64,000 bases of DNA from Alphaproteobacteria bacterium (lineage in GTDB: Bacteria > Pseudomonadota > Alphaproteobacteria > Caulobacterales > Caulobacteraceae): NCBI GenBank assembly GCA_018820205.1, contig JAHJOK010000046.1, positions 50,796-114,795 on the forward strand, read 5' to 3'. Shown one piece after another: positions 37,462 through 46,089 of this stretch. Position numbers and translations under genes: made by a program. Under the pieces are notes generated by a model. It had not been told where the DNA came from and made no database searches. It saw only the letters and a program-made list of their open reading frames with translations. Each line of letters begins with the position of its first letter. Positions within the stretch are counted from its first letter, which is position 1.

Positions 37462-38784
37462 ATGACCCTGTTTCGTTTCCGCCTGCTCGGCCTTCTGTCG
37501 GCGCTGACCCTGGTTGGTGCGGGCGCGGTTCAGGCGCAGACCGTCGCCGTCGATCCGACGTCGGCGACCTGTCCCGACGCCCTGCCCGATGGCGCGCGGT
37601 GCTTTTCCGGTCGATCCGAAGCGGGCGCCTTCTACTGGATCGCCTATCCCGCCGACTGGAACGGAACCCTGATCGTCCATTCCCACGGCGGGCCGCGCCT
37701 GGGCGAGCCGGAGGCCGACGATCCGGTCGCGGACCTCAGCCGTTTCTCGGTGATGGTCAGCGAGGGCTATGCTTGGGCCGGGTCGACCTATCGCCGAGGC
37801 GGTTACGGCGTGCGGATGGCGGCGCGCGATACCGACGACCTGCGCCAGATCGTCTGGGGCCGGTTCGGCAAGCCGCAACGGACGCTTCTGCACGGCCAGT
37901 CCTGGGGCGGAAACGTCGCGGCCAAGACGGCGGAGCTGTACGCCGTGGCGGCTGACGGGACGCGGAACTATAACGGCGTGCTCCTGACCAGCGGCGTTCT
38001 GGCCGGGGGCACGCGCGCCTATGATTTCCGGGCCGATCTGCGCGCGGTCTATCAACACTATTGCCACAACCATCCGCGTCCGGACGAGGTCCAGTATCCG
38101 GTCTGGCAGGGCCTGCCCCGCGACGCGACCATGAGCCGGGCCGAGATCGCCGCCCGTGTCGACGAATGCACCGGGGCCGGCCTGGCGCCGGAGGCGCGCA
38201 CGCCGCTACAGGCCTCGAACCTGCGCAGCATCCTGTCGGTGACGGGCGTCCAGGCCGACCAGCTGGTGTCGCACATGGCCTGGCCCACCACCCTGTTTCA
38301 GGACATGATCTGGAACCGGCTGGACGGCCGCAATCCGTTCTCGAACGTGGGCGTGACCTATCAGGGGTCGGACGACGACGTCGCCCTGAACCAGGGCGTC
38401 GAACGGTTCGATGCGGATCCGTCCGCCGTCGCCGCCCTGGCCTACGACAGCGACCTGACCGGCCAGATCATGCTGCCCACCCTGACCCTGCACGCCCGCT
38501 ACGATCCGACCGCCTTCGTCTGGCACGAGGCCGCCTATCGCGAGACGGTGGCGGCGGCCGGCCGATCGGACCTGCTGGTCCAGACCTTCACGACCGAACA
38601 CGAGCACAGCCAGCTCAGCGCGCCGCAATACGCCGCCCTGCTGGAAGCGATGTCGCAATGGATCTCGGACGGAGACAGGCCGACGGCGGCGGCGATCGCC
38701 CGGCGATGCGAAGGTCTGTCGGAACGCTACGACGAACCGTGCCTGTTCGACGTCGGGTTCCAGCCGTCGATCCCTCAGCCCTGA
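37462..38784 (+). CDS. Secreted alpha/beta hydrolase
   Basis: 440 residues with a Sec signal (to about V-Q-A-Q). The nucleophile elbow is G-Q-S147-W-G-G, an oxyanion region S-H-G-G-P is near residue 75, and the C-terminal Asp/His region includes Y-D-P-T and T-E-H-E-H-S. Several Cys residues could form disulfides. It resembles bacterial exported alpha/beta hydrolases without a fixed substrate; a feruloyl-esterase-like, peptidase-like or lipase-like activity is possible. It sits behind TonB receptor 2, which often marks a ligand-processing enzyme. Confidence 0.8.
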   Translation: MTLFRFRLLGLLSALTLVGAGAVQAQTVAVDPTSATCPDALPDGARCFSGRSEAGAFYWIAYPADWNGTLIVHSHGGPRLGEPEADDPVADLSRFSVMVSEGYAWAGSTYRRGGYGVRMAARDTDDLRQIVWGRFGKPQRTLLHGQSWGGNVAAKTAELYAVAADGTRNYNGVLLTSGVLAGGTRAYDFRADLRAVYQHYCHNHPRPDEVQYPVWQGLPRDATMSRAEIAARVDECTGAGLAPEARTPLQASNLRSILSVTGVQADQLVSHMAWPTTLFQDMIWNRLDGRNPFSNVGVTYQGSDDDVALNQGVERFDADPSAVAALAYDSDLTGQIMLPTLTLHARYDPTAFVWHEAAYRETVAAAGRSDLLVQTFTTEHEHSQLSAPQYAALLEAMSQWISDGDRPTAAAIARRCEGLSERYDEPCLFDVGFQPSIPQP

Positions 38785-38794
38785 GATCGGTCCG

Positions 38795-39958
38795 CTACCG
38801 GTCCTCGCCCGCCTTCGGGTCGCTCGATGAAGCCGTCCCGTCCAGCGTTTCAGAGGGCTGGTGGGTGAAGCCCTTCAGGCCGGTCAGAAGCTTGGCGTCG
38901 CGACCGATTTCGACATCGCTCTCGGCATAGGCGATCAGCAGCCGCGCCAGGTCGCTCAGGGCGCTCTCGTGGATCCGTTCATAGCCGTGGCTGGCGTCGA
39001 CGCCGAAGGTGACCAGGGCGGTGCGGATGTCGGCCCCGGATTGCAGGGCGGAGGCGGAGTCCGACCGGTAGTAGCGGAAGACGTCCTTCTGGTGCGGGAT
39101 GCCGTGATCGTGGGCCAGCTGGACCAGCTTCCGCGACAGATGCCAGTCGAACGGCCCGGTCTGGTCGGCCATGGCGATGGTGACGCCGAATTCGGAAGAG
39201 TTCTGTCCCGGCGCGGTCGTGCCGTTGTCGACCGTGACCATGGCGGCCACATCGGGGACCAGCACGGATGAGGCGCCCAGCCCGACCTCCTCGGCGATAG
39301 TGAACAGCCACCAGGTGTCGACGGTGGGCGCGCGGTCTTCGCGCAGCATGCACTCCAGCGCCGCCAGCATGGTCGCGACCCCGGCCTTGTCGTCCAGATG
39401 GCGCGACACGATGAAGCCCGTGTCCATGAACTCCGGCTGCGGGTCGATGGCGACGATGTCCCCGACGTCGACGCCCAGTTTCAGAGTGTCGTCGCGCCCG
39501 CGGGTGACCGCGTCGATCCGCAACTCGACCTGGGCCCAGTTGACCGGCTGGGTGTCGACCTCCTCGTTGAAGGTGTGACCCGAGGCCTTCAGCGGCAGGA
39601 TTGTGCCGCGATACGCCCCGCCCTCGGAAAAGATCGTCGCCCGTGCGCCCTCGGCGAAGCGCGAGGACCAGTTGCCGATCGGGACCAGTTCCAGCCGGCC
39701 GCTGTCCTTCACCATCTTGACCTGGGCGCCCAGGGTGTCGACGTGGGCGACGATGGCGCGCGCCGGCTTGGGGTTCCGGCCGGGCAGGCGGGCGCGCATG
39801 GCCCCGCGCCGCGTCAGCTCGTATTCCAGGCCCAGCCGCTCCAGTTCGCGGCACAGCAGCCAGACCGCCTCGTCGGTGTAGCCTGTCGGGCTGGGCGTGT
39901 TCAGCAGGTCGGCCAGACGGGCCTTCAGATAGTCCAGGTCGATCTCGGGACGGGCCAA
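38795..39958 (-). CDS. NAGGN-system M42-family peptidase
   Basis: 387 residues of the M42/M20 metallopeptidase type linked to the N-acetylglutaminylglutamine amide osmolyte. Metal ligands appear in I-V-A-H-V-D-T-L-G, R-H-L-D-D-K-A-G, A-E-E-V-G-L-G and V-D-N-G-T; the late G-V-D-A-S-H-G-Y-E-R-I-H block is typical. The TTG at 39958 is chosen because a near-perfect AAGGAGG lies 4 bases upstream and the peptide then begins M-A-R-P-E-I-D-L-D-Y; the upstream frame is Pro/Arg-rich shadow. Third gene after asnO and ngg; its role (maturation or turnover of the dipeptide) is not settled. Confidence 0.88.
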   Translation of the reverse strand: MARPEIDLDYLKARLADLLNTPSPTGYTDEAVWLLCRELERLGLEYELTRRGAMRARLPGRNPKPARAIVAHVDTLGAQVKMVKDSGRLELVPIGNWSSRFAEGARATIFSEGGAYRGTILPLKASGHTFNEEVDTQPVNWAQVELRIDAVTRGRDDTLKLGVDVGDIVAIDPQPEFMDTGFIVSRHLDDKAGVATMLAALECMLREDRAPTVDTWWLFTIAEEVGLGASSVLVPDVAAMVTVDNGTTAPGQNSSEFGVTIAMADQTGPFDWHLSRKLVQLAHDHGIPHQKDVFRYYRSDSASALQSGADIRTALVTFGVDASHGYERIHESALSDLARLLIAYAESDVEIGRDAKLLTGLKGFTHQPSETLDGTASSSDPKAGEDR

Positions 39959-39968
39959 GGGGCCTCCT

Positions 39969-41765
39969 TCAGGCTTCGGTACGGGGGGCCGTGCGCGCCG
40001 ATGTCGGGGCGGACAGCGGAAACAGCAGGTCGACGAAACGCTCGGCCGTCGGCTGGGGTTCGTGGTTGGCCAGACCCGGGCGCTCGTTCGCCTCGATGAA
40101 GGCATAGTCCGCCTCGCGCGGCGATTTCACCATCAGGTCGATGCCGGTGACCGGAATGTCGATGGCCCGCGCGGCGGCGACGGCGGCGCGGATCAGGGCC
40201 GGATGCACCTCTTCGGTCACGTCGTGGATGGTGCCGCCCAGATGCAGGTTCGCGGCCTTCCGCACCATGATCTCCACGCCGTCGGGGGCCACGTCGTCCA
40301 GTTTGTAACCGGCCTCGGCCAGGGTCCGGTCCGTCTCGGAGTCCATCGGAATTGTCGATTCCCCGTCCGTCGCGGCCGCGCGGCGGCGGCTCTGATGCTC
40401 GATCAGGGTCCGCAGGCTGGACCGGCCGTCGCCGACCACGCGGGGCGGACGCCGCAGGGCGCAGGCCACGACCTTGTAGTCGATCACCACCAGACGCAGA
40501 TCCTCGCCCTGAACCTGTTCCTCGATCAGAACCTGGGAACAGATCCGACGCGCGCGGGTCAGGGCGGTCTGGACCTCGCCCATCGTCTTCAGCCCGACCG
40601 CGACGCCCTGGCCCTGCTCGCCGCGCGCCGGCTTGACCACCAGACTGCCGTGCGCCTCCAGTCCGGCGTCGATGGCGGAGGGATCGTCCGGGTCGATCCG
40701 CTCGGGCACGCGGACCCCGGCCGCCTCGACGATGCGCCGCGTCATCCGCTTGTCGTCGCAGATGCTCAGCGCCACGGCCGAGGTCAGTTCCGACAGGCTC
40801 TCGCGACAGCGCACCGTGCGACCGCCCCAGTTCAGCCGGAACAGACCGCCCTCGGCGTCGACGATCTCGGTGTGGATGCCCCGTCGCCGTGCCTCGTTGA
40901 CGATGATCCGGGCATAGGGGTTCAGGTCGTGATCGTCGGTCGGTCCGACGAACAGGGCCTCGTTGATCGGGTTCTTTCGCTTCACGCCGAAGAAGGCCAC
41001 CCGGCGAAAGCCCAGCTTTTCGTACAGGGCGATGGCCTGTTCGTTATCGTGCATGACCGACAGGTCCATATAGGCCAGACCCTGGGTGCCGAAATGCTCG
41101 GCCAGACGACGGACCAGCGCCTCGCCGACGCCGGGCTGGGTCGCCTGGGGATCGACCGCCAGACACCACAGCGACGACCCGCATTCCGGATCGGCGAAGG
41201 CGCGCATGTGGTTGACGCCCGTCACCGTGCCGATGACCCGACCGGTCGTGGTGTCCTCGGCGACGAAATAGGTCAGGGTCCGGTCGTCGCGCCGCGACCA
41301 CAGGAACTCGGGCGGCGCGGGCACCATGTTGCGCTTGGCGTAGATGTCGTTGATCGCCTCGGCGTCCAGCACGGAGGTCAGTCGGCGCACGGTGAAGCCG
41401 CGCGGTTGCCGCCGGCTGGACTGATAGGTCGCCAGTTCCAGCCGGAACGTGTCCGACGGGTCCAGAAACAGTTCCTGCGGGGCGGACGCCAGCAGCACAT
41501 GCGGCTTGCGCACATAGAAGGCGATGTCGCGCCGATCCGGACCCTCCGCGCGCAGGGCTTCGACCAGCGGGTCCGCCGCCTCGAACGTCTGGGCGAACAA
41601 TAGCCGGCCCCAGCCGCAATCCACCACCGCGTTCGGCGTCGGCCCGGCGCCGTCCTGGCCCTGCACCGGCGGCTTCAGCCCTTCGCCGCGCAATCGTTGC
41701 AGGCGGTGCGCGCGCGACTGGGGCGGGCGCGGCGGCGTTCTGGGCGGACGGCCGTCAGACACCAT
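39969..41765 (-). CDS. ngg: N-acetylglutaminylglutamine synthetase (GNAT/ATP-grasp fusion)
   Basis: 598 residues. The N-terminal half holds a GNAT acetyltransferase fold (Q-P-G-V-G-E-A-L-V-R-R-L, Y-E-K-L-G-F-R-R-V). The C-terminal half is an ATP-grasp ligase (K-P-A-R-G-E-Q-G-Q-G-V, E-E-Q-V-Q-G-E-D-L-R-L, and a final I-E-A-N-E-R-P-G-L). Together these acetylate and join two glutamines in the osmoprotectant pathway. The ATG at 41765 overlaps the asnO stop by 11 bases. The fusion is normal for this family. Confidence 0.9.
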   Translation of the reverse strand: MVSDGRPPRTPPRPPQSRAHRLQRLRGEGLKPPVQGQDGAGPTPNAVVDCGWGRLLFAQTFEAADPLVEALRAEGPDRRDIAFYVRKPHVLLASAPQELFLDPSDTFRLELATYQSSRRQPRGFTVRRLTSVLDAEAINDIYAKRNMVPAPPEFLWSRRDDRTLTYFVAEDTTTGRVIGTVTGVNHMRAFADPECGSSLWCLAVDPQATQPGVGEALVRRLAEHFGTQGLAYMDLSVMHDNEQAIALYEKLGFRRVAFFGVKRKNPINEALFVGPTDDHDLNPYARIIVNEARRRGIHTEIVDAEGGLFRLNWGGRTVRCRESLSELTSAVALSICDDKRMTRRIVEAAGVRVPERIDPDDPSAIDAGLEAHGSLVVKPARGEQGQGVAVGLKTMGEVQTALTRARRICSQVLIEEQVQGEDLRLVVIDYKVVACALRRPPRVVGDGRSSLRTLIEHQSRRRAAATDGESTIPMDSETDRTLAEAGYKLDDVAPDGVEIMVRKAANLHLGGTIHDVTEEVHPALIRAAVAAARAIDIPVTGIDLMVKSPREADYAFIEANERPGLANHEPQPTAERFVDLLFPLSAPTSARTAPRTEA

Positions 41766-43530
41766 GGTTCTGCATCCACATCTCCAGCACCGCAACCTGC
41801 CACAGTTCCGACCCGCGCAGCGGCGTGATGTGCTCGGTAGGGTCGGCGAACAGGGTGTCGAGGTATTTCGGATCGAACAGCCCGCGATCTTTCGCCGCCT
41901 GATTGGTCAGGGTCTCTCGCACCATCTCCAGATACGGCCCCTGGATGTATTTGAGGGCGGGCACGGGGAAATAGCCCTTCTTGCGGTCGATGACCTCGGA
42001 CGGGATCACCAGCCGCGCGGCCTCCTTCAGTACCCCCTTGCCGCCCTGGGCCAGCTTGTGCTCGGGCGGAATGCGTCCGGCCAGTTCGACCAGTTCATGA
42101 TCCAGGAAGGGCACGCGAGCCTCCAGACCCCAGGCCATGGTCATATTGTCCACCCGCTTGACCGGGTCGTCCGCCAGCATGATCTCACTATCCAGACGGA
42201 GGGCCTGATCGACCGGCGTGGCCGCCCGACCCCGGGCGAAATGAGCCTCGACCAAGGCGCGGCTGACATCGGTATCGGCCATCCAGGCTCCGTTCAGCTG
42301 GGTCTTCAGCGTCGCGTGGCTGCGGTCGAAGAAGGCCTTGGCGTAGGTCTCGACCGGATCGGCGGCCTCCAGCATCGGCGGGTACCAGTGATAACCGGCG
42401 AACACCTCGTCGGCGCCCTGGCCCGACTGGACCACCTTGATGTGTTTCGAGACTTCCTGGCTCAACAGGTAGAAACCGACGTTGTCGTAGCTGACCATCG
42501 GCTCCGACATCGCGCCGATGGTGCCGGGCAGGGCCTCCATCAGCCGGGCGTGCGGCACGAAGATCTGGTGGTGTTTGGTGCCATAGTGTTTGGCGATCAG
42601 GTCGGAATAGACGAACTCGTCGCCCTTCTCGCCATTGGCCTCCTCGAAGCCGACCGAGAAGGTCATCAGATCGTGCTGGCCCAGTTCCGCCAGCAAACCG
42701 ACGATCAGGCTGGAATCCACGCCGCCCGACAGCAGGACCCCCACCGGCACGTCGGCGACCATGCGCCGCTTCACCGCCGCGCGCAGACCGTCCAGAACCC
42801 GGTCGCGCCAGTCTTCCGCGCTCAGCGAGGCGTCCTCGGCATGGCGGGTCATGTCGACCTGCCAGTACAGGCGATCCCTGGACGTCCCGTCCGCCTCGAT
42901 CACGCGGATGGTGGCCGGCGGGAACTTCTTCACGCCTTTCAGGATGGTGTGCGGCGGCGGCACCACCGCGTGGAAGGTCATGTAGTGATGCAGGCCGACC
43001 GGATCGATCGTCTTGTCGATATCGCCCGCCGCCAGCAGGGCCGGCAGGCTGGACGCGAACCTCAGCCGCTTGCCGCTCTCGGCCAGATACAGGGGTTTGA
43101 TGCCGAAACGGTCGCGCGCGATCACCGTGCGGCCGGTGTCCCGCTCGTGCAGGACGAAGGCGAACATGCCGTGGAACCGCTCGACGCACGCCTCGCCCCA
43201 GGCCTTCCAGGCTTTGATGATGACCTCGGTGTCGCCGTGCGAGAAGAAGCGGAACCCCATCCCCTGCAGCTCTGCGCGCAGTTCCGGGTAGTTATAGATG
43301 CAGCCGTTGAAGACCAGGGTGACGCCCGCATCGGCGTCCACCATCGGCTGCTGGGCGGCCTCGGTCAGGTCGATGATCTTCAGCCGCCGATGGCCCAGCC
43401 CCACCGGGCCGCGCATCACGATGCCCGATCCGTCCGGTCCGCGAGGCGAGAGCGCATCCGTCATGCGTTGAACGGCGCCGGCGTCGGCCGGTCGTCCGTC
43501 GAAATTGATCTCGCCGCTCAGACCGCACAT
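41755..43530 (-). CDS. asnO: N-acetylglutaminylglutamine amidotransferase (AsnB-like)
   Basis: 591 residues. The N-terminal class II glutaminase starts with the catalytic Cys2 (M-C-G-L-S-G-E-I) and holds R-G-P-D-G. The synthetase domain has the PP-loop V-L-L-S-G-G-V-D-S-S. It amidates the C-terminal carboxyl of acetyl-Gln-Gln to give NAGGN, a dipeptide osmolyte known from Sinorhizobium and Pseudomonas. AAGGAGG precedes the ATG at 43530. Clustering with ngg and the M42 gene separates it from ordinary asparagine synthetases. Confidence 0.9.
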   Translation of the reverse strand: MCGLSGEINFDGRPADAGAVQRMTDALSPRGPDGSGIVMRGPVGLGHRRLKIIDLTEAAQQPMVDADAGVTLVFNGCIYNYPELRAELQGMGFRFFSHGDTEVIIKAWKAWGEACVERFHGMFAFVLHERDTGRTVIARDRFGIKPLYLAESGKRLRFASSLPALLAAGDIDKTIDPVGLHHYMTFHAVVPPPHTILKGVKKFPPATIRVIEADGTSRDRLYWQVDMTRHAEDASLSAEDWRDRVLDGLRAAVKRRMVADVPVGVLLSGGVDSSLIVGLLAELGQHDLMTFSVGFEEANGEKGDEFVYSDLIAKHYGTKHHQIFVPHARLMEALPGTIGAMSEPMVSYDNVGFYLLSQEVSKHIKVVQSGQGADEVFAGYHWYPPMLEAADPVETYAKAFFDRSHATLKTQLNGAWMADTDVSRALVEAHFARGRAATPVDQALRLDSEIMLADDPVKRVDNMTMAWGLEARVPFLDHELVELAGRIPPEHKLAQGGKGVLKEAARLVIPSEVIDRKKGYFPVPALKYIQGPYLEMVRETLTNQAAKDRGLFDPKYLDTLFADPTEHITPLRGSELWQVAVLEMWMQNHGV

Positions 43531-43558
43531 GGGCCCTCCTTGAATTGTGAAAGCAGCG

Positions 43559-43579
43559 CGTACAAATGGTTAGTGTACG
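43559..43579. promoter_or_regulatory. Inverted repeat between asnO and the MarR gene
   Basis: CGTACA and TGTACG separated by 9 bases, in the 65-bp divergent gap between asnO and the MarR-family gene. Its position would let a MarR dimer control both directions. It would fall inside the coding region if the MarR gene began at the ATG at 43566, which favours the later start. Confidence 0.5.
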
Positions 43580-43595
43580 AAAGAGTTGCAACCCG

Positions 43596-44075
43596 ATGGC
43601 CGATATTTCGCCGCTGACGCCTGTAGAACCCGCCGACACCCTGATCCGATCCGTCCGCCGCATCGCCCAGGCGATCGACGTGCGCTCGCGTGCGGTGTCG
43701 CGCCTGACCGGCCTGACCTTGCCCCAGCTTCTGGTGCTTCAGTCGATTCGGTCGATGGGGGAGGTGACGACCCAGGCCATCTCGCGCGATGTCTTCATGT
43801 CGGCCCCGACGGTGGTCGTCATGCTGGACAAGTTGGAGACCCGGGGGATGGTCGTCCGGTATCGCTCCAGCATCGACCGTCGCGTGGTCCATGCCCGATT
43901 GACCGAGGCCGGCGCCGCCGCCCTGCAGCAATCTCCGGGTCTCCTGGGCGACGCTTTTCTTGACCGGTTCGCCCGGCTTCCGGCGCGCCGTCGGGTCGAT
44001 ATCGCCGACGCCGTCGCCGAACTCGCGGCCCTGATGACCGCCGATGCCGCCGGTCCCGAACCCGCGAAGACCTGA
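43596..44075 (+). CDS. MarR-family transcriptional regulator
   Basis: 159 residues with a winged helix-turn-helix (L-T-L-P-Q-L-L-V-L-Q-S-I near residue 45, M-S-A-P-T-V-V-V-M-L-D-K-L-E recognition helix, and the wing S-S-I-D-R-R-V-V-H-A-R-L-T). Divergent from the NAGGN operon, so it probably regulates it in response to osmotic or solute signals; the ligand is unknown. The ATG at 43596 is preferred over 43566 because of the inverted repeat and the typical start, but the ribosome site is weak. Confidence 0.85.
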   Translation: MADISPLTPVEPADTLIRSVRRIAQAIDVRSRAVSRLTGLTLPQLLVLQSIRSMGEVTTQAISRDVFMSAPTVVVMLDKLETRGMVVRYRSSIDRRVVHARLTEAGAAALQQSPGLLGDAFLDRFARLPARRRVDIADAVAELAALMTADAAGPEPAKT

Positions 44076-44159
44076 AACGGCCGGCTCGCGGCCACGCTCG
44101 ACAGGCTCGGTCCGGTCGGTCAGGTTCAACGTCCGATCTTTGCTGAAAGAGCGCGCCCC

Positions 44160-45824
44160 ATGCCCCATCGCCCCCAAAGCCGCCGCCTGTGTCTCGCCGT
44201 CCTCGCCGCCGGCCTGGTTTCCGGCTGCGCCTCCATGTCGGGAACAGGCGCCGAGGACGGCCGGATCGACCCGGCGCGGCTCAGTGCGACCGTCAGCGTT
44301 CTGGCGAGCGACGATTTCGAGGGGCGTGCGCCGACCACGCCGGGCGAGGATAAAACCGTCGCCTGGATCGCGGACCAGTTTCAGGCGCTGGGCCTGGAAC
44401 CGGCGGGCGACGACGGCGGCTGGTATCAGACCGTGCCCATCGCCCGCTTCGTCCAGGACGGTCCGGCGGTGATCACGGCCAGAACCGGCGGCGAGACCCT
44501 GACCCTGCGACGCGGCGCCGACATCATCGCCAACAGCCAGCGCCCGCAGAACCACATCACGATCAGCGACGCGCCTGTGGTCTTCGCGGGCTATGGCGTC
44601 AGCGCCCCGGAACGCGACTGGGACGACTTCAAGGGCGTCGACCTGCGCGGCAAGGTCGTGCTGATGCTGGTCAACGATCCGGATTTCGAGGTCGCGTCCG
44701 ACAACCCCACGGCGGACCGCTTCGACGGTCGCGGCATGACCTACTACGGTCGCTGGGTCTACAAGTTCGAGGAAGCCGCCCGACGCGGCGCTGCGGCCGT
44801 GTTCGTGATCCACGAGACCGAGGCTGCGGGCTATCCCTGGACCACGCTGCAGAACTCCTCGACCGCGCCGGGTCTCGACATCGTCCGCGCCGATCCGGTG
44901 GCGGAACGCGTCCTGGCCCAGGGCTGGATCCAGCAGGCCCGGGCGGCGCGACTGATGTCCGGGGCGGGTCTCGACTACGCCACGCTGAAGACCGCCGCCC
45001 AGTCTTCGGACTTCCGGCCGGTGACCCTGGACGGGGTGACGATGTCGCTCGACTTCGGCCAGACCTTCGACCGGCAGACGACGCGTAACGTCGTGGCCAA
45101 GCTGACGGGGACAATCCGCCCGGACGAGACCATCCTGTATGGCGCCCACTGGGACGCCTACGGCCGCGCTGCGCCGAACGCGGCGGGCGATGACATCTAT
45201 AACGGCGCCGTGGACAATGCGACGGGCGTCGCGGCCGTGCTGGAGCTGGCCCGGCTGTACGCCGAGGCGCCGCGCACCGAACGTACGGTCATGTTCATGG
45301 CTTGGGCGGCCGAGGAGGCGGGGTTGCTGGGCGCCTATCACTATGCGGCCAATCCCCTGGTCCCGCTGGAGACCACGGTGGTCAACGTCAACATGGACAG
45401 CCTGCTGCCGGGACCGGCGGCGCCCGAGATCGTCGTCATCGGCTATGGCAAGACCGACGCCCAGGATCGGCTGGCGAGGCTGGCGGCGGCCGAGGCGCGG
45501 ACCCTGATCCCCGATCCGGCGCCCCAGGTCGGCGCCTTCTATCGTTCGGACCATTTCCCTCTGGCCAGGATGGGGGTGCCGGCCCTGTTCGCGGCCGCCG
45601 GATTCACCGGCGCGACCGAGGCGAGCCGCGCCTATGTCAGCGACCGCTATCACCAGCCCACCGACGACTGGTCGCCCGCCTGGTCGATGGAAGGCGCGGC
45701 GAAAGACGTCCAGCTTCTCTACGCCTTCGGTCGCGGCCTCGCCGATGGCGACGACTGGCCGGCCTGGGCCCCGGGCAACGAGTTCGAGGCGGTCCGTGAG
45801 GCCAGTGCGGCGTCTCGCCGCTAG
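44160..45824 (+). CDS. M28-family peptidase, lipoprotein
   Basis: 554 residues. The N-terminus has a lipobox (L-V-S-G-C, Cys at about residue 23), so it should be anchored in a membrane. A PA-type insert (residues ~140-290) sits within a Zn-dependent M28 aminopeptidase domain with G-A-H-W-D-A-Y-G, G-A-V-D-N-A-T-G-V, W-A-A-E-E-A-G-L-L-G, and a final R-S-D-H-F-P and Y-H-Q-P-T-D-D metal region. Such enzymes remove N-terminal residues from extracellular peptides. The ATG at 44160 follows a GAAAGAG site. Single gene, no clear operon partner. Confidence 0.88.
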   Translation: MPHRPQSRRLCLAVLAAGLVSGCASMSGTGAEDGRIDPARLSATVSVLASDDFEGRAPTTPGEDKTVAWIADQFQALGLEPAGDDGGWYQTVPIARFVQDGPAVITARTGGETLTLRRGADIIANSQRPQNHITISDAPVVFAGYGVSAPERDWDDFKGVDLRGKVVLMLVNDPDFEVASDNPTADRFDGRGMTYYGRWVYKFEEAARRGAAAVFVIHETEAAGYPWTTLQNSSTAPGLDIVRADPVAERVLAQGWIQQARAARLMSGAGLDYATLKTAAQSSDFRPVTLDGVTMSLDFGQTFDRQTTRNVVAKLTGTIRPDETILYGAHWDAYGRAAPNAAGDDIYNGAVDNATGVAAVLELARLYAEAPRTERTVMFMAWAAEEAGLLGAYHYAANPLVPLETTVVNVNMDSLLPGPAAPEIVVIGYGKTDAQDRLARLAAAEARTLIPDPAPQVGAFYRSDHFPLARMGVPALFAAAGFTGATEASRAYVSDRYHQPTDDWSPAWSMEGAAKDVQLLYAFGRGLADGDDWPAWAPGNEFEAVREASAASRR

Positions 45825-46089
45825 CGCATCCGTCCCCGGCTGCGTCGAACGCTCCGGAATTCGCTGTGCTTCGAAGGCCACAGGCGCGGTCGCGTTGGGA
45901 GAGTCCAGAGAACGGCGGTCGTTTTTTGGTTGCACTGCACCAATGCGAGGCCTTTACTTCCCCGGAACAGCAAAATCCGCTGTCGAGTGCCTGCCTGGTC
46001 AGAAAACCTCGCTGCGAAACTGCATTCGCGCCGCGTTTTTTGCTTGGCCGGCGGACGATTTTTCACGTCCAAACGGGGAGGGCGCCTCG
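45825..46089. other. Intergenic region upstream of fcl
   Basis: 265 bases without a supported gene. It contains two T-rich stretches (45921-45927 and near 46037) and TGCACTGCA at 45931-45939, part of GCACTGCACCA that recurs at 53748. It probably holds the promoter of the fcl unit; exact -35/-10 boxes could not be fixed. Confidence 0.4.

Noticed and set aside
43566..43595. Earlier ATG start for the MarR gene
   Set aside because: It would overlap the CGTACA-N9-TGTACG repeat, and the later ATG at 43596 matches the usual length.
43518..45935. An 805-codon minus-strand open frame
   Set aside because: Antisense to the MarR and M28 genes, both of which have clear family motifs.
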